Of a DNA stretch of 64,000 nt, positions 17,490-28,470 are shown piece by piece. The number at the start of each line of letters is the position of its first letter. Positions within the stretch are counted from its first letter, which is position 1. The stretch is from NCBI GenBank assembly GCA_036873755.1, contig JAVTVY010037335.1:1-64000 (forward strand), in the 5' to 3' direction. The DNA is from Hanleya hanleyi. Its lineage: Eukaryota; Mollusca; Polyplacophora; Lepidopleurida; Hanleyidae. Position numbers and translations under genes: made by a program. The notes below the pieces were generated by a model. It saw nothing but the letters and a program-made list of their open reading frames with translations, did not search any database and was not told the DNA's origin.

Positions 17490-18710
17490 AGGGGTCCCTA
17501 GTGTACCGATTGGGTCGTATGAGGTATCAATGTGAAGCATTCGTGAAGGGGCATCTGATGGGGTGGGTGTGGAGTTGAAATATCGTCATTCTGCGCATGC
17601 GCGGTAGACCAAGGGTATGGAAATAGACGTTTTGAGGTCTAGGTGGGTCACTAGTGGTCCGATGGAGTCGAGTGAGGTGTCAATGTGAAGCATATGTGAG
17701 GGGGCATCCGATGGGCTGGGTGCGAGGTTGGAATATGGTCATTCTGCGCATGCGCGGTAGACCAAGGGTATGGAATAGACGTTTTGGGACCTAGGGGCGC
17801 CCCTAATGGTCCGATGGAGTCGTATGAGGTATCAATGTGAAGCATTCGTGAAGGAGCATCCGATGGGGTGCGTGTGGGGTTGGAATAACGCCATTCTGCG
17901 CATGCGCAGTAGACAAAGGGTATGAAAATAGACGTTTTGGGATCGAGGGGGGGTCCCTAATGGGCGATGGAGTTGTATGAGGTATCAATGTGAAGCCTAT
18001 GCGAGGGGGCATGCGCCTGGACTAGTGTCTCGGTCGTTGTCCACATTCTGCGCATGCGCAGACAGGGAATTGTGGAAAAAGGGTATGGGGTCTGGGTGGA
18101 AGGGGAGCTCCTAATGGTCCGATTGGATCGAGTGAGGTATCAATGTGAAGCATTCGTGAGGGAGCATCCACCTGGACTAGTGTGTCGTTCGTGTTCACCA
18201 TTCTGCGCATGCGCAGACAGGGAATTGTGGGAAAAGGGGATGGACATAGACGTTTTGGGGTCTAGATGAGCCCCTAATGATCCTATGCTGTCGTGTGAGG
18301 TATCAGTGTGAAGCATTCGTGAGGGAGCATCCGCCTGCACTAGTGTGTCGTTCGTGTTCAACATTCTGCGCATGCGCAGACAGGGAATTGTGGGAAAAGG
18401 GTATGGAAATAGACGTGTTGGGGGTCTAGGTAGGCCCCTAATGGTCTGATGGGGTCGAGTGAGGTATCAATGTGAAACATTCGTGAAGGAGCATCCGACG
18501 GGGTGGATGTGACGTAAAACTGACGTCATTCTGCGCATGTGCAGTAGACCAAGACTATGGAAATAGACATTTTGGCGCCGACATGGGTCACTATGGGTCC
18601 GATGGAGTTGTCTGAGGTCTTATTTTGAAGCTCTCGTGGAGGAGCATCCGATTGGACTCATGGTTCATCCGTGTTCAATGGTCTGCGCATGCGCAGTCTG
18701 GTCGTAGTAT
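17490..18710. repeat. Eight-unit Polinton subterminal array
   Basis: Units of 152-165 bp repeat GAGGTATCAATGTGAAGC, then TGCGCATGCGC and ATAGACGTTTTGGG. The palindrome TGCGCATGCGCA or a one-base variant begins at 17,592, 17,745, 17,897, 18,049, 18,204, 18,367, 18,532 and 18,684. The unit is the same as in both arms of element 1, here expanded. The orientation matches the left arm of the next Polinton (18,795 on). Confidence 0.85.
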
Positions 18711-18794
18711 AGAAAGCAGGCATGTTGGGGATGCGTGGGGGTGTGTTTGACCCACCCCTATGGGTCCATGGTTGTGGTTGGGTGGTGTGGGTTC

Positions 18795-19020
18795 TGCGCA
18801 CAGACGTCACTTCCGGGTTTCACTAAAACTACCTTCGAACACAGAAGAGTTCCAATGTTCCCCTTAGACGTAGGGTCCGGATGTTCAACATCCGAGTTTT
18901 TCCCGGCCCGGCCCGGCCCGCCCCGGCCGCAGCGCGCGCGCGCGCAGGCTACTCCGACCGCAGGGCGCGCGCGCGCGGGTTATCCGGCCGCACGCCTGCG
19001 GGGGTGAATTTCGGATTATC
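18795..19020. repeat. Left arm of Polinton element 2
   Basis: Matches 375-540 of element 1: GACGTCACTTCCGGGTTTCA, AGAAGAGTTCCAATGTTC, a CCCGGCCC block and long CGCGCG runs. With the array to its left it forms the end of a second Polinton lying in the same orientation as element 1. The stretch 19,021-19,189 shows no gene. Confidence 0.8.
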
Positions 19021-19189
19021 CTAGGCCACTGATTGGCTACTTTCTCCACGGTGTTCACCGAATCCCCACATGTCTGTTATAGCCTTCATGCATTATGCTC
19101 ATATAGAAAACACACAAGACAGGGTTTTTTGGGTGAGATCTCATTTTGTTTTTTTATTCAACAACAACAACGTGAGAACAACCACGTGA

Positions 19190-19392
19190 AAACTGAAGCC
19201 CAGAACAGGGGGCTTGTACATTGAAATCGATAGAACTTAAGCCCAGAACAGGGGACTTGAACATTGAAAGAACTTAAGCCCAGAACAGGGGGTCTTGTAC
19301 ATTGAAAGAACTTAAGCCCAGAACGGAGCTTATACATTGAAATGATGGGCGGCCCAGTCATATACGAGTACATCTCGGTCCTCGGCCTTGGG
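19190..19392. repeat. 37-bp repeat array and protease-end stub
   Basis: Carries the same 37-bp units as 826-985, then the DNA that in element 1 spans the last codons of the protease (CCTTGGG at 19,384-19,391). Similarity to element 1 ends there and PolB sequence begins, so an internal deletion joined the protease end to PolB. Confidence 0.75.
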
Positions 19393-20208
19393 TCAACCCC
19401 GGTACTTTTACCCCAGTAACAATACCCTGGTGTTCGAGCAGCCTTTCACCATTACCGATCGCCCGTCCCTGGACACGGTACTGGACCAACTAGAAAGCTT
19501 GGATACTTTGGAATGGGCCCGACAACAACGCCCCGACACCAAATGGCAAGTGGAGATGACGACCAATGTTACGTTTTACGTAACTAAAATGATGGACCAC
19601 ACTATCGGCGCTCCCATCCATCTCCCGGACTGATTGAAACACAGACAAGGCATGTGGGTGGAAGCCATGGGCCGTACACCCATAGGAAATGTTTATTTCG
19701 CTGCCTGGCTATCCATGTCAACAAACGTCCACCCGGGAAATGTACTCGAATGGCCAACTGCTATTGGGAAGAATATTTACGTGAACAGAACATGGAAAAA
19801 CATCACTTCCGCGGGGTCCCGTTATCACAACTGGATGTGGTAGAAAATTTGTTCCACCTCAATATTGTCGTGTATAGTCTAGCCCAACACGTGGATGATG
19901 ACAACACCGACGACCCACAACTCACAGCCCGACTCGTACATCGTTCCGCGGGGAAATACGACACAACCATGAAATTGAATTTGTACCAAACGGACACGGG
20001 CGGCCATTTCTCGTACATCACGAACATAAACAGGTATGCCCAGTCATACAGCTGTAGTAAATGCCATCGCGTGTTTGACCGTTCCACCGACCTACACCGT
20101 CACGAGAAAATCTGTGACAAGACCAGGAAACGAAAATTCCCCGGCAGCGTATTCCACAACACGCCCACCATATTTGATGAGCTGATGGATACCGTGAAAA
20201 AAAAGTAA
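19393..20208 (+). pseudogene. Polinton DNA polymerase B, N-terminal fragment
   Basis: Frames on the plus strand give RPDTKWQVEMTTNVTFYV, then CLFRCLAIHVN, FRGVPLSQLDVVENLFHLNI, HFSYITNINRYAQSYSCSKC and a C2H2-like knuckle (CSKCHRVFDRSTDLHRHEKIC), ending FPGSVFHNTPTIFDELMD. This is the conserved region that precedes the exonuclease and polymerase domains in Polinton-type protein-primed PolB. A TGA at 19,631-19,633 and a frame change before about 19,690 break it. It stops at TAA (20,206) before any exonuclease or palm motif. Recognition is from memory of the family. Confidence 0.75.
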
Positions 20209-20348
20209 ATGTGATATTGCAGATATTGCACTGGACTTAAGGCGAATAACTGTTGTATATATGTTCTATAAACGCTAAAGTATAGATGAACTGACACTGC
20301 GAATATTCCACTGGACGTCAAATGTTTATAATAAGAGGAACTAACTGT

Positions 20349-20384
<36 letters not shown>

Positions 20385-20470
20385 CTATAAATTCTAAAGC
20401 TGACACTGCAGATATTCCACTGGACATGAAATGTTATAATAAGGCGAATAACTGTTGTATATATGTTGTG
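20209..20470. repeat. AT-rich tandem repeats with (TA)n
   Basis: Three related units carry ACTGTTGTATATATGTTCTA and GATATTCCACTGGAC. A TA microsatellite of about 15 units lies at 20,351-20,380. No coding potential. Confidence 0.7.
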
Positions 20471-20689
20471 TTCTCTGTTATAAAATGTGTTTTTTCATAC
20501 AACATTGTGAGTTTGGGTTCTTTTGTATACCGTAGTTAACCATTTGAAAAGAGCTAATTGGGTCGTATTGACCTTGATGACTGACCCTGGGGTATATGGC
20601 CCAGGTGCCCTCGTTGCCCATGGTGGCAAAAACTGGAACTAGGGGGAGATAACTCCGGGTTGTCAGGTGACCCGGAAGTGAACCCTGTG

Positions 20690-20925
20690 CACAGTTATTA
20701 AGATCCGCTTTGTAAAAGGGGATGTGGACCCTCATTGACCTACTTCCGACAGGGGGCGCCACCAGTCCCTTTTTTGTTGCACCATTATTAATATCCGCTA
20801 TTGTAAAAGGGGAAATTGGAGCCTTATTGGCCTACTTCCGACAGGGGGCGTCACCAGTGCCTTTTTGTTGCACCATTATTAATATCCGCTATTGTAAAAG
20901 GGGAAATTGGAGCCTATTTTTCCGC
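20690..20925. repeat. Triplicated 85-bp unit
   Basis: Three tandem copies of a unit with TTAATATCCGCTATTGTAAA and CCTACTTCCGACAGGGGGCG. The GGGGGCGCCACCAG motif also occurs in the arms of the mini-element (17,205-17,220). Confidence 0.75.
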
Positions 20926-20937
20926 AGATGGTCGCGA

Positions 20938-21062
20938 GTGGGCGCCGGTCACGTGACCGGAACTGACCTTTGACCCAGGCGCTGCAACTTCCGGTCACGT
21001 GACCGGAAGCCTGGGTCAAAGGTCATTTAAGGTCACGTGACCGGCACCGGGAGTGACGTCAC
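20938..21062. promoter_or_regulatory. Palindromic E-box, DR1 and CRE cluster
   Basis: CCGGTCACGTGACCGG occurs at about 20,946 and 20,992, with a third TCACGTGA copy at about 21,034. Between them TGACCTTTGACCC faces GGGTCAAAGGTCA, two DR1 sites in inverted orientation, so the whole stretch can fold back on itself. A CRE TGACGTCA closes it at 21,054-21,061. A related cluster is at 54,372-54,440. It resembles a Polinton-end enhancer without its element; function is inferred. Confidence 0.5.
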
Positions 21063-21181
21063 GAGACAGGTGGCGCCCCCTGGCGGCGATCTGCGGAAAA
21101 ATCGGCTGCATTTTGCGGTTTATATACTACTTCGGGGCTCAACCAACGGAATCCGTGCGTCGGTAAAGGTTGAGACATCGC

Positions 21182-21290
21182 ATTACAAGCGTCTGGTCCG
21201 TAATTCATAAATCAGCCGTCTTCCATTAAAGAATATCCGCGCCATAATCCAAAGACCGTTTCCACCTTCCATATACTCTCGCTTAGACAA
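21182..21290 (-). mobile_element. Penelope-like element, 3' end fragment
   Basis: About 100 bp matching the last part of the Penelope-like family of this window, in minus orientation, ending TTACAAGCGTCTGGTCC. The stretch from here to 21,661 shows nothing else recognisable. Confidence 0.7.
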
Positions 21291-21661
21291 CAGCATCCAA
21301 GTAAATATTGCATGTGCATATACATAAAGGATCGTTATTTGTTTGATGGAATGCTAAAAATCGAACCAGTTGAGTCCGTCATGATTATTTAACAATATTA
21401 TATTTGCCGCGCACAAAGGTAGTTTCGCTGAATTTATTTACTTTTACACCGAATGAGTAACGTCAGCTTTCGTATTTTTCAATGTAGATCGAACGGTAGG
21501 CGTAATGAAGAGATCGTCGTCGTGCGGTGATATAATAATAAACCGGTCTCGCGTGAATACGCAGTGGACGAAGGGTATTAGGTTGCCATGTTATATTTAT
21601 CAGCTTAAACACACATGGGGTAGAGATTATTATATAGTCTTATAATAAGGTAAATTCGTGA

Positions 21662-21842
21662 AATTACAAGCGTCTGGTCCGTCATTCATAATTCAGCCGT
21701 CGTCCATTAGAGAATATCCGCGTCCATAATCCAAAGACCTATTCCATATTCCATATAACAGTATTAGCACCAAATTCAAAAAGACAATCATAGTATACAT
21801 AAACATAGGCTTGTTTCCTGCAAGAGAGAAGCGGCCAACAAA
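21662..21842 (-). mobile_element. Penelope-like element, 3' end fragment
   Basis: A second, slightly longer 3' fragment in minus orientation, from TTACAAGCGTCTGGTCCGTC to the GCAAGAGAGAAGCGG motif. Same family as the 3' ends at 42,675, 50,243, 52,843 and 56,998. Confidence 0.8.
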
Positions 21843-22017
21843 ACTCTTCCATTTTGCGACAGATGTAGGAGGCACGATGAATGGCTTCAGTCGCTGATAC
21901 AAATGCTGTAAGCACTCAACACATTCAGATTGGATGGAGTCAGCTAACGAGAACGACTTCCAATTTTAATGACGTTTGTTCATATTTAATTTTTTCTGAA
22001 TGGCTGCATCTATTTAG

Positions 22018-24412
22018 GGACGGTTCATTTTTTACCAGGGGGGGTGGGCCGGGGGGATTCCGGTCAGTAGGCCACAAAAATGTTTGGTCCCCCCCAGACT
22101 GAATGTGTAAATATTATGGTCCCCCGAAAGAGCAGACAAGGAAAATTTTGGTCCCCCCCCCCCCACACAATTACTCGAAAATCAGAACATCCAGGTCCTA
22201 TCTTTTCATGTTGACGTACAGGCTAAATACAAGATGTGGACACTTGAGCAACTAAGAAGATCTAGTGTGATGATGATGCTAATGCAAGTACATGGCTATA
22301 TGATCAGTGGCGTGGGAACATACGTGGGGTGGGGTGGGGGGTACTATCACAGCACAACTGGCAAGGGTCCAGGTGCCGCCTAGGCCCCGGAAGCTTCGTG
22401 GTCCCAGATCGCTGGAGATGCGTTCTGAGCTTTTTCCCCCGAAATAAGGCTGATCATATTGCATGCAAATTTATGGTTCTATTTTCACGATTTTTTCGCA
22501 ATTATAAGCACGCATCGATATTGAAAACATTGCACCTCATGCCTGCATCCATTTTACTTTCTAGTTATATTATAATAAAACATACAAAAGGATGACTTTT
22601 AGTTCTTTGAAGGGAACTCAATATGCCTACCGGTATGATTCATTCACACAAAGATAATATAAGGAAATCCTCACAGCCCAACAGGCCAGGGTCCAGGGGC
22701 CGCCTTGGCCCCGGAAGCTCCGAAGTCCAAGATCTCCAGAGATGCATTCTACGCGTTTTCCCGGAAATAAATTCGAACATAATGTATGCAGATTTACGGT
22801 TCTATTTTCACATTTGTTTCGCATTTATGAGCACGCATCGATATTGAAAAAATCATAATTCATGCCTGATTCCATTTGACTTTCTAATTATATTTAACAC
22901 ATGAAAAAAAAAAAACATAAAAAACCCGATGACGTTTATACATCATGGAACATTAGAACCAGTATGATACCGATTCAGTTACACAAAGCTAAAATAAGCG
23001 GTCCGCAGAGCCTGACAGGCAACTTCCTGGTTTAAAACACAAACAAAACACAGGCCTGCAAGTGGCTCACAGTGAAAATATGGGAGGAAATTTGCCAAAA
23101 TATATGAGAAATATAGGAATTTTCTTAATAAAATATAGGAAAATATAGGAAATAAGGAAGTGTAAGACAGGTCACTACTACATTGTATATTCCAAATTTG
23201 GTAGTTTTTTGGTGTTTAATAAAATTATTTCCACTGAATGCGTTCATATTTGAGGAGACCCGTTCTGCTGCTTGGTTCAAGAAAAAGAAATTTAAAGGTT
23301 TTTATATTTGTCGAGCGAAGCGAGGCTAAAAAAATTCTGAAATGTATTTTGCCATGCCAGATTGACTTATTTCAGAGCATTGGTGAAGGTTTTCATGAAA
23401 AAAAGTCAAAATATAGGAAATATAGGAGATTTTGAGTAAAATATAGGAATGACTCAAAAATATAGGAAAATATAGGGGGCACATGAAGGCCTGAAAACAG
23501 GCCTATAATACACCACAACACGTCCTGGCACTCTATCTGTAATTTTTATGTGGGAATATGGTCAGTTAGGAGTGCCGGTAAGGGGAGGGGCGGGGCGGGG
23601 GAGGGGGGGCAAAGATATTCGGGCCCCCCTCAAATCAAAAGTCCCGGGTAAATGTTGAACATAGTTCAAAACATGACTTGTCTTCAAAATGTACTTGTCG
23701 CTGAATTCCTGAATGGATTCTGGATCCTGGTCCGACACAGATTTATCATCAAATGCTTTTCTCAACTGTGCCCTTGGCCGATTTGTTCATAAACATGATA
23801 AAACTTATGATGATTATTACAGTATAATGTGGGTTAAAGAAACATTCAAGTATGCATGATTTATATAATAGTTTAAACCACAATTAATAGTTTAAACAAT
23901 TGTTTTTCACACTTGAATGCACAGTGGACATACATGTACACCTGGGTGTGTGTATTCACACAAACGTAACTTTAGTTGGTGATGTAATTGTTGATGTCAC
24001 ACAAGTAAACATTTGACTGCATGTACATTCACAGTCTCCATCCTTACCCGTTATCTACTGGTTTATTAGCATGACACCATGGTTAAAGCTCTGAGCTTAA
24101 GCTTACCAGTCCTGATGGTAATAACAGGTGGCTGCTTGATGGATATAAAGAACAGGCAAATTGATAAATAAACTGTCCAGACGTTTATCGAAGTTTATAG
24201 CTGAATCAGGGTTTTAATTCTTCATTGGGCTTATTTATACATATTACAGAAAATGTTTGCTTTGCAAAATAATGAATGTAGAAATTTTGGTCCCCCCCTA
24301 AAAACCAAATTCGAAAATTTTGGTCCCCCCTCCAGCTCATTGGAAATTTTTTTAGTCCCCCCCTTGATCCCCCCGGCCCACCCCCCCTGGTAAAAAAATG
24401 AACCGTCCCTTA
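22018..24412. mobile_element. DNA transposon with TTA target duplication (Harbinger-like)
   Basis: The left end GGGACGGTTCATTTTTTACC and the right end GGTAAAAAAATGAACCGTCC face each other and both are flanked by TTA. Both ends continue into GGGGGGTGGGCCGGGGGGAT and runs reading ATTTTGGTCCCCCC. A 3-bp TTA duplication is typical of PIF/Harbinger transposons. No transposase is visible inside, so it is non-autonomous. Its right part belongs to a 2.68-kb unit that is repeated three times. Confidence 0.5.
22349..22905. repeat. Diverged direct repeat pair of about 240 bp
   Basis: 22,349-22,590 and 22,672-22,905 share GGGTCCAGG, CCCCGGAAGC, GGTTCTATTTTCAC and AGCACGCATCGATATTGAAA. No ORF is supported. 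Confidence 0.7.
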
Positions 24413-25791
24413 GCATATATGGTGGACAATAGGAAGCACTGCTCGATGTAATCCTCAGATTTCGAATATTTGCATACATCGCTACTCGACCTCTTACTCG
24501 CAGCGTTGATTTATTCTTTTTCATATATTTTTTACAGTGAGCGGGGGAGGGCTGCAATAAATGAGGAGCGCTATTAATTTTCATGGAATCTTGTGTACAT
24601 TTCTTTCACAGTTCAGCGGGAAATATATGAAATAGTACATCTCCGCCATCTTTGGAATGCAATGATCCATATAAACCGTTTGGTGTCAATCTCAATGCAA
24701 GAGGAGTCGAGTGCATAGAATGTATTGGAATCAACTTAGAAAACGTGAAATAAACTTACCGTATGATACCCCTTCGTCCGATGGAGACTTCCGCCGATGG
24801 ATTCCCCTATACGCGTGCTGGGATAGGAGTTTTACCTCCGTGGGAAGCCAGGTCTGTCAGATATGGCACACGATGCGCATCTTAGCTTGCTAAGGGAATT
24901 TCACGTTTCACTTAACACTACCCTTAGCTCAATGACTTCATTCTCCGTGTATTTCGCCCGATGTCAGCTTCCCCAAGCATCAAGTCGCATGTCCGCTCCA
25001 TTTAAACGAGCCAATGAAATTGTCCGTATTCAAATACTTTCATCTGGAAATCTCAGACATGAGACATGTCAATTCCACTTAAGCGCTCGACATGCTCGGG
25101 GCGCAAGACTGTGGGAGACCAAACCGAAGTTGTGCGAATTAGCTATTTTATTTCTCACTCTAATGGAGCATGCATGCTTCTTTGTTTTCCTGAAGAAAAA
25201 TCATATTACAAGCGGCCTAACATATTTGTAAAAAATAAAATTGGCGACAGTTCACAGAAAAATGATATGCTTTTATTCTGTGATGGGGGCACTCCGAGGC
25301 CCACCAAGGGATCGTTTCAATCGATCGCTTCCTGGAGGTGTGTCTTCGTTTTATGAATGTGATTGCGCCGATGTCGGAGCTAACGGTACCAATCGGATGT
25401 GACCATTTGGGAAACGCCCTATTACACTCAGATATCACCCGTTACCGCATGGCTACGAGCAGAAGTTTCTACGTATGATCGTTTCACGCGTTCGGATGAT
25501 GACGATGCGACGCTAGTGTATTTATAAACCTCAGAATGATAATCGGTTTTAAATTGGTTAAAGTAGATATGATTTCATCTCTTGGAACAGTTTTCAAAAG
25601 ATGTGTAGTGCTCGATCACGCTCGATCTCACCTATCATGACTAAAATATTAGCCACCGCTAGGACTATACTCGTAGCGGATATAGCTCTCCCATTCCTCA
25701 ATCTCTAAACCAATGGTAATTGCTAACCGTGTGGGCTTTTTTCGCGTTAATTATGTCAACTATCGACTACGAGTATACTTCAAGTTTGATT
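23104..25791. repeat. 2.69-kb tandem unit, copy 1
   Basis: Starts ATGAGAAATATAGGAATTTT and is followed directly by two near-identical copies. It contains the ATATAGGAAA-rich block, a G-rich slippage tract near 23,578-23,610, the transposon end at 24,412, and about 1.4 kb of unique DNA. Several ORFs of 60-122 codons recur in all copies but only because the DNA is copied; none looks like a known protein. Confidence 0.9.
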
Positions 25792-28470
25792 ATGAGAAAT
25801 ATAGGAATTTTCTTAATAAAATATAGGAAAATATAGGAAATAAGGAAGTGTAAGACAGGTCACTACTACATTGTATATTCCAAATTTGGTAGTTTTTTGG
25901 TGTTTAATAAAATTATTTCCACTGAATGCGTTCATATTTGAGGAGACCCGTTCTGCTGCTTGGTTCAAGAAAAAGAAATTTAAAGGTTTTTATATTTGTC
26001 GAGCGAAGCGAGGCTAAAAAAATTCTGAAATGTATTTTGCCATGCCAGATTGACTTATTTCAGAGCATTGGTGAAGGTTTTCATGAAAAAAAGTCAAAAT
26101 ATAGGAAATATAGGAGATTTTGAGTAAAATATAGGAATGACTCAAAAATATAGGAAAATATAGGGGGCACATGAAGGCCTGAAAACAGGCCTATAACACA
26201 CCACAACACGTCCTGGCACTCTATCTGTAATTTTTATGTGGGAATATGGTCAGTTAGGAGTGCCGGTAAGGGGAGGGGCGGGGGGGGGCAAAGATATTCG
26301 GGCCCCCCTCAAATCAAAAGTCCCGGGTAAATGTTGAACATAGTTCAAAACATGACTTGTCTTCAAAATGTACTTGTCGCTGAATTCCTGAATGGATTCT
26401 GGATCCTGGTCCGACACAGATTTATCATCAAATGCTTTTCTCAACTGTGCCCTTGGCCGATTTGTTCATAAACATGATAAAACTTATGATGATTATTACA
26501 GTATAATGTGGGTTAAAGAAACATTCAAGTAGGCATGATTTATATAATAGTTTAAACCACAGTTAATAGTTTAAACAATTGTTTTTCACACTTGAATGCA
26601 CAGTGGACATACATGTACACCTGGGTGTGTGTATTCACACAAACGTAACTTTAGTTGGTGATGTAATTGTTGATGTCACACAAGTAAACATTTGACTGCA
26701 TGTACATTCACAGTCTCCATCCTTACCCGTTATCTACTGGTTTATTAGCATGACACCATGGTTAAAGCTCTGAGCTTAAGCTTACCAGTCCTGATGGTAA
26801 TAACAGGTGGCTGCTTGATGGATATAAAGAACAGGCAAATTGATAAATAAACTGTCCAGACGTTTATCGAAGTTTATAGCTGAATCAGGGTTTTAATTCT
26901 TCATTGGGCTTATTTATACATATTACAGAAAATGTTTGCTTTGCAAAATAATGAATGTAGAAATTTTGGTCCCCCCCTAAAAACCAAATTCGAAAATTTT
27001 GGTCCCCCCTCCAGCTCATTGGAAATTTTTTTAGTCCCCCCCTTGATCCCCCCGGCCCACCCCCCCTGGTAAAAAAATGAACCGTCCCTTAGCATATATG
27101 GTGGACAATAGGAAGCACTGCTCGATGTAATCCTCAGATTTCGAATATTTGCATACATCGCTACTCGACCTCTTACTCGCAGCGTTGATTTATTCTTTTT
27201 CATATATTTTTTACAGTGAGCGGGGGAGGGCTGCAATAAATGAGGAGCGCTATTAATTTTCATGGAATCTTGTGTACATTTCTTTCACAGTTCAGCGGGA
27301 AATATATGAAATAGTACATCTCCGCCATCTTTGGAATGCAATGATCCATATAAACCGTTTGGTGTCAATCTCAATGCAAGAGGAGTCGAGTGCATAGAAT
27401 GTATTGGAATCAACTTAGAAAACGTGAAATAAACTTACCGTATGATACCCCTTCGTCCGATGGAGACTTCCGCCGATGGATTCCCCTATACGCGTGCTGG
27501 GATAGGAGTTTTACCTCCGTGGGAAGCCAGGTCTGTCAGATATGGCACACGATGCGCATCTTAGCTTGCTAAGGGAATTTCACGTTTCACTTAACACTAC
27601 CCTTAGCTCAATGACTTCATTCTCCGTGTATTTCGCCCGATGTCAGCTTCCCCAAGCATCAAGTCGCATGTCCGCTCCATTTAAACGAGCCAATGAAATT
27701 GTCCGTATTCAAATACTTTCATCTGGAAATCTCAGACATGAGACATGTCAATTCCACTTAAGCGCTCGACATGCTCGGGGCGCAAGACTGTGGGAGACCA
27801 AACCGAAGTTGTGCGAATTAGCTATTTTATTTCTCACTCTAATGGAGCATGCATGCTTCTTTGTTTTCCTGAAGAAAAATCATATTACAAGCGGCCTAAC
27901 ATATTTGTAAAAAATAAAATTGGCGACAGTTCACAGAAAAATGATATGCTTTTATTTTGTGATGGGGGCACTCCGAGGCCCACCAAGGGATCGTTTCAAT
28001 CGATCGCTTCCTGGAGGTGTGTCTTCGTTTTATGAATGTGATTGCGCCGATGTCGGAGCTAACGGTACCAATCGGATGTGACCATTTGGGAAACGCCCTA
28101 TTACACTCAGATATCACCCGTTACCGCATGGCTACGAGCAGAAGTTTCTACGTATGATCGTTTCACGCGTTCGGATGATGACGATGCGACGCTAGTGTAT
28201 TTATAAACCTCAGAATGATAATCGGTTTTAAATTGGTTAAAGTAGATATGATTTCATCTCTTGGAACAGTTTTCAAAAGATGTGTAGTGCTCGATCACGC
28301 TCGATCTCACCTATCATGACTAAAATATTAGCCACCGCTAGGACTATACTCGTAGCGGATATAGCTCTCCCATTCCTCAATCTCTAAACCAATGGTAATT
28401 GCTAACCGTGTGGGCTTTTTTCGCGTTAATTATGTCAACTATCGACTACGAGTATACTTCAAGTTTGATT
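25792..28470. repeat. 2.68-kb tandem unit, copy 2
   Basis: Near-identical to copy 1. Differences seen are a shorter G tract (26,270-26,290) and a few substitutions such as TATAACACA for TATAATACA. No gene supported. Confidence 0.9.

Larger units (their letters stand above)
15466..17560. mobile_element. Mini-element with inverted Polinton-like arms
   Basis: The left arm (15,466-15,830) and right arm (about 17,150-17,560) are inverted copies. Both contain the ATGCCCCTTCACGAATGCTT motif, the ACGACATTGTGG motif, paired CRE/ETS sites and GCGCCCCCTGG. The arms resemble Polinton ends and enclose about 1.3 kb with one degenerate minus-strand gene and a strong palindrome. It is best read as an internally deleted, non-autonomous relative of the Polintons, or two separate ends brought together. 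Confidence 0.55.
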
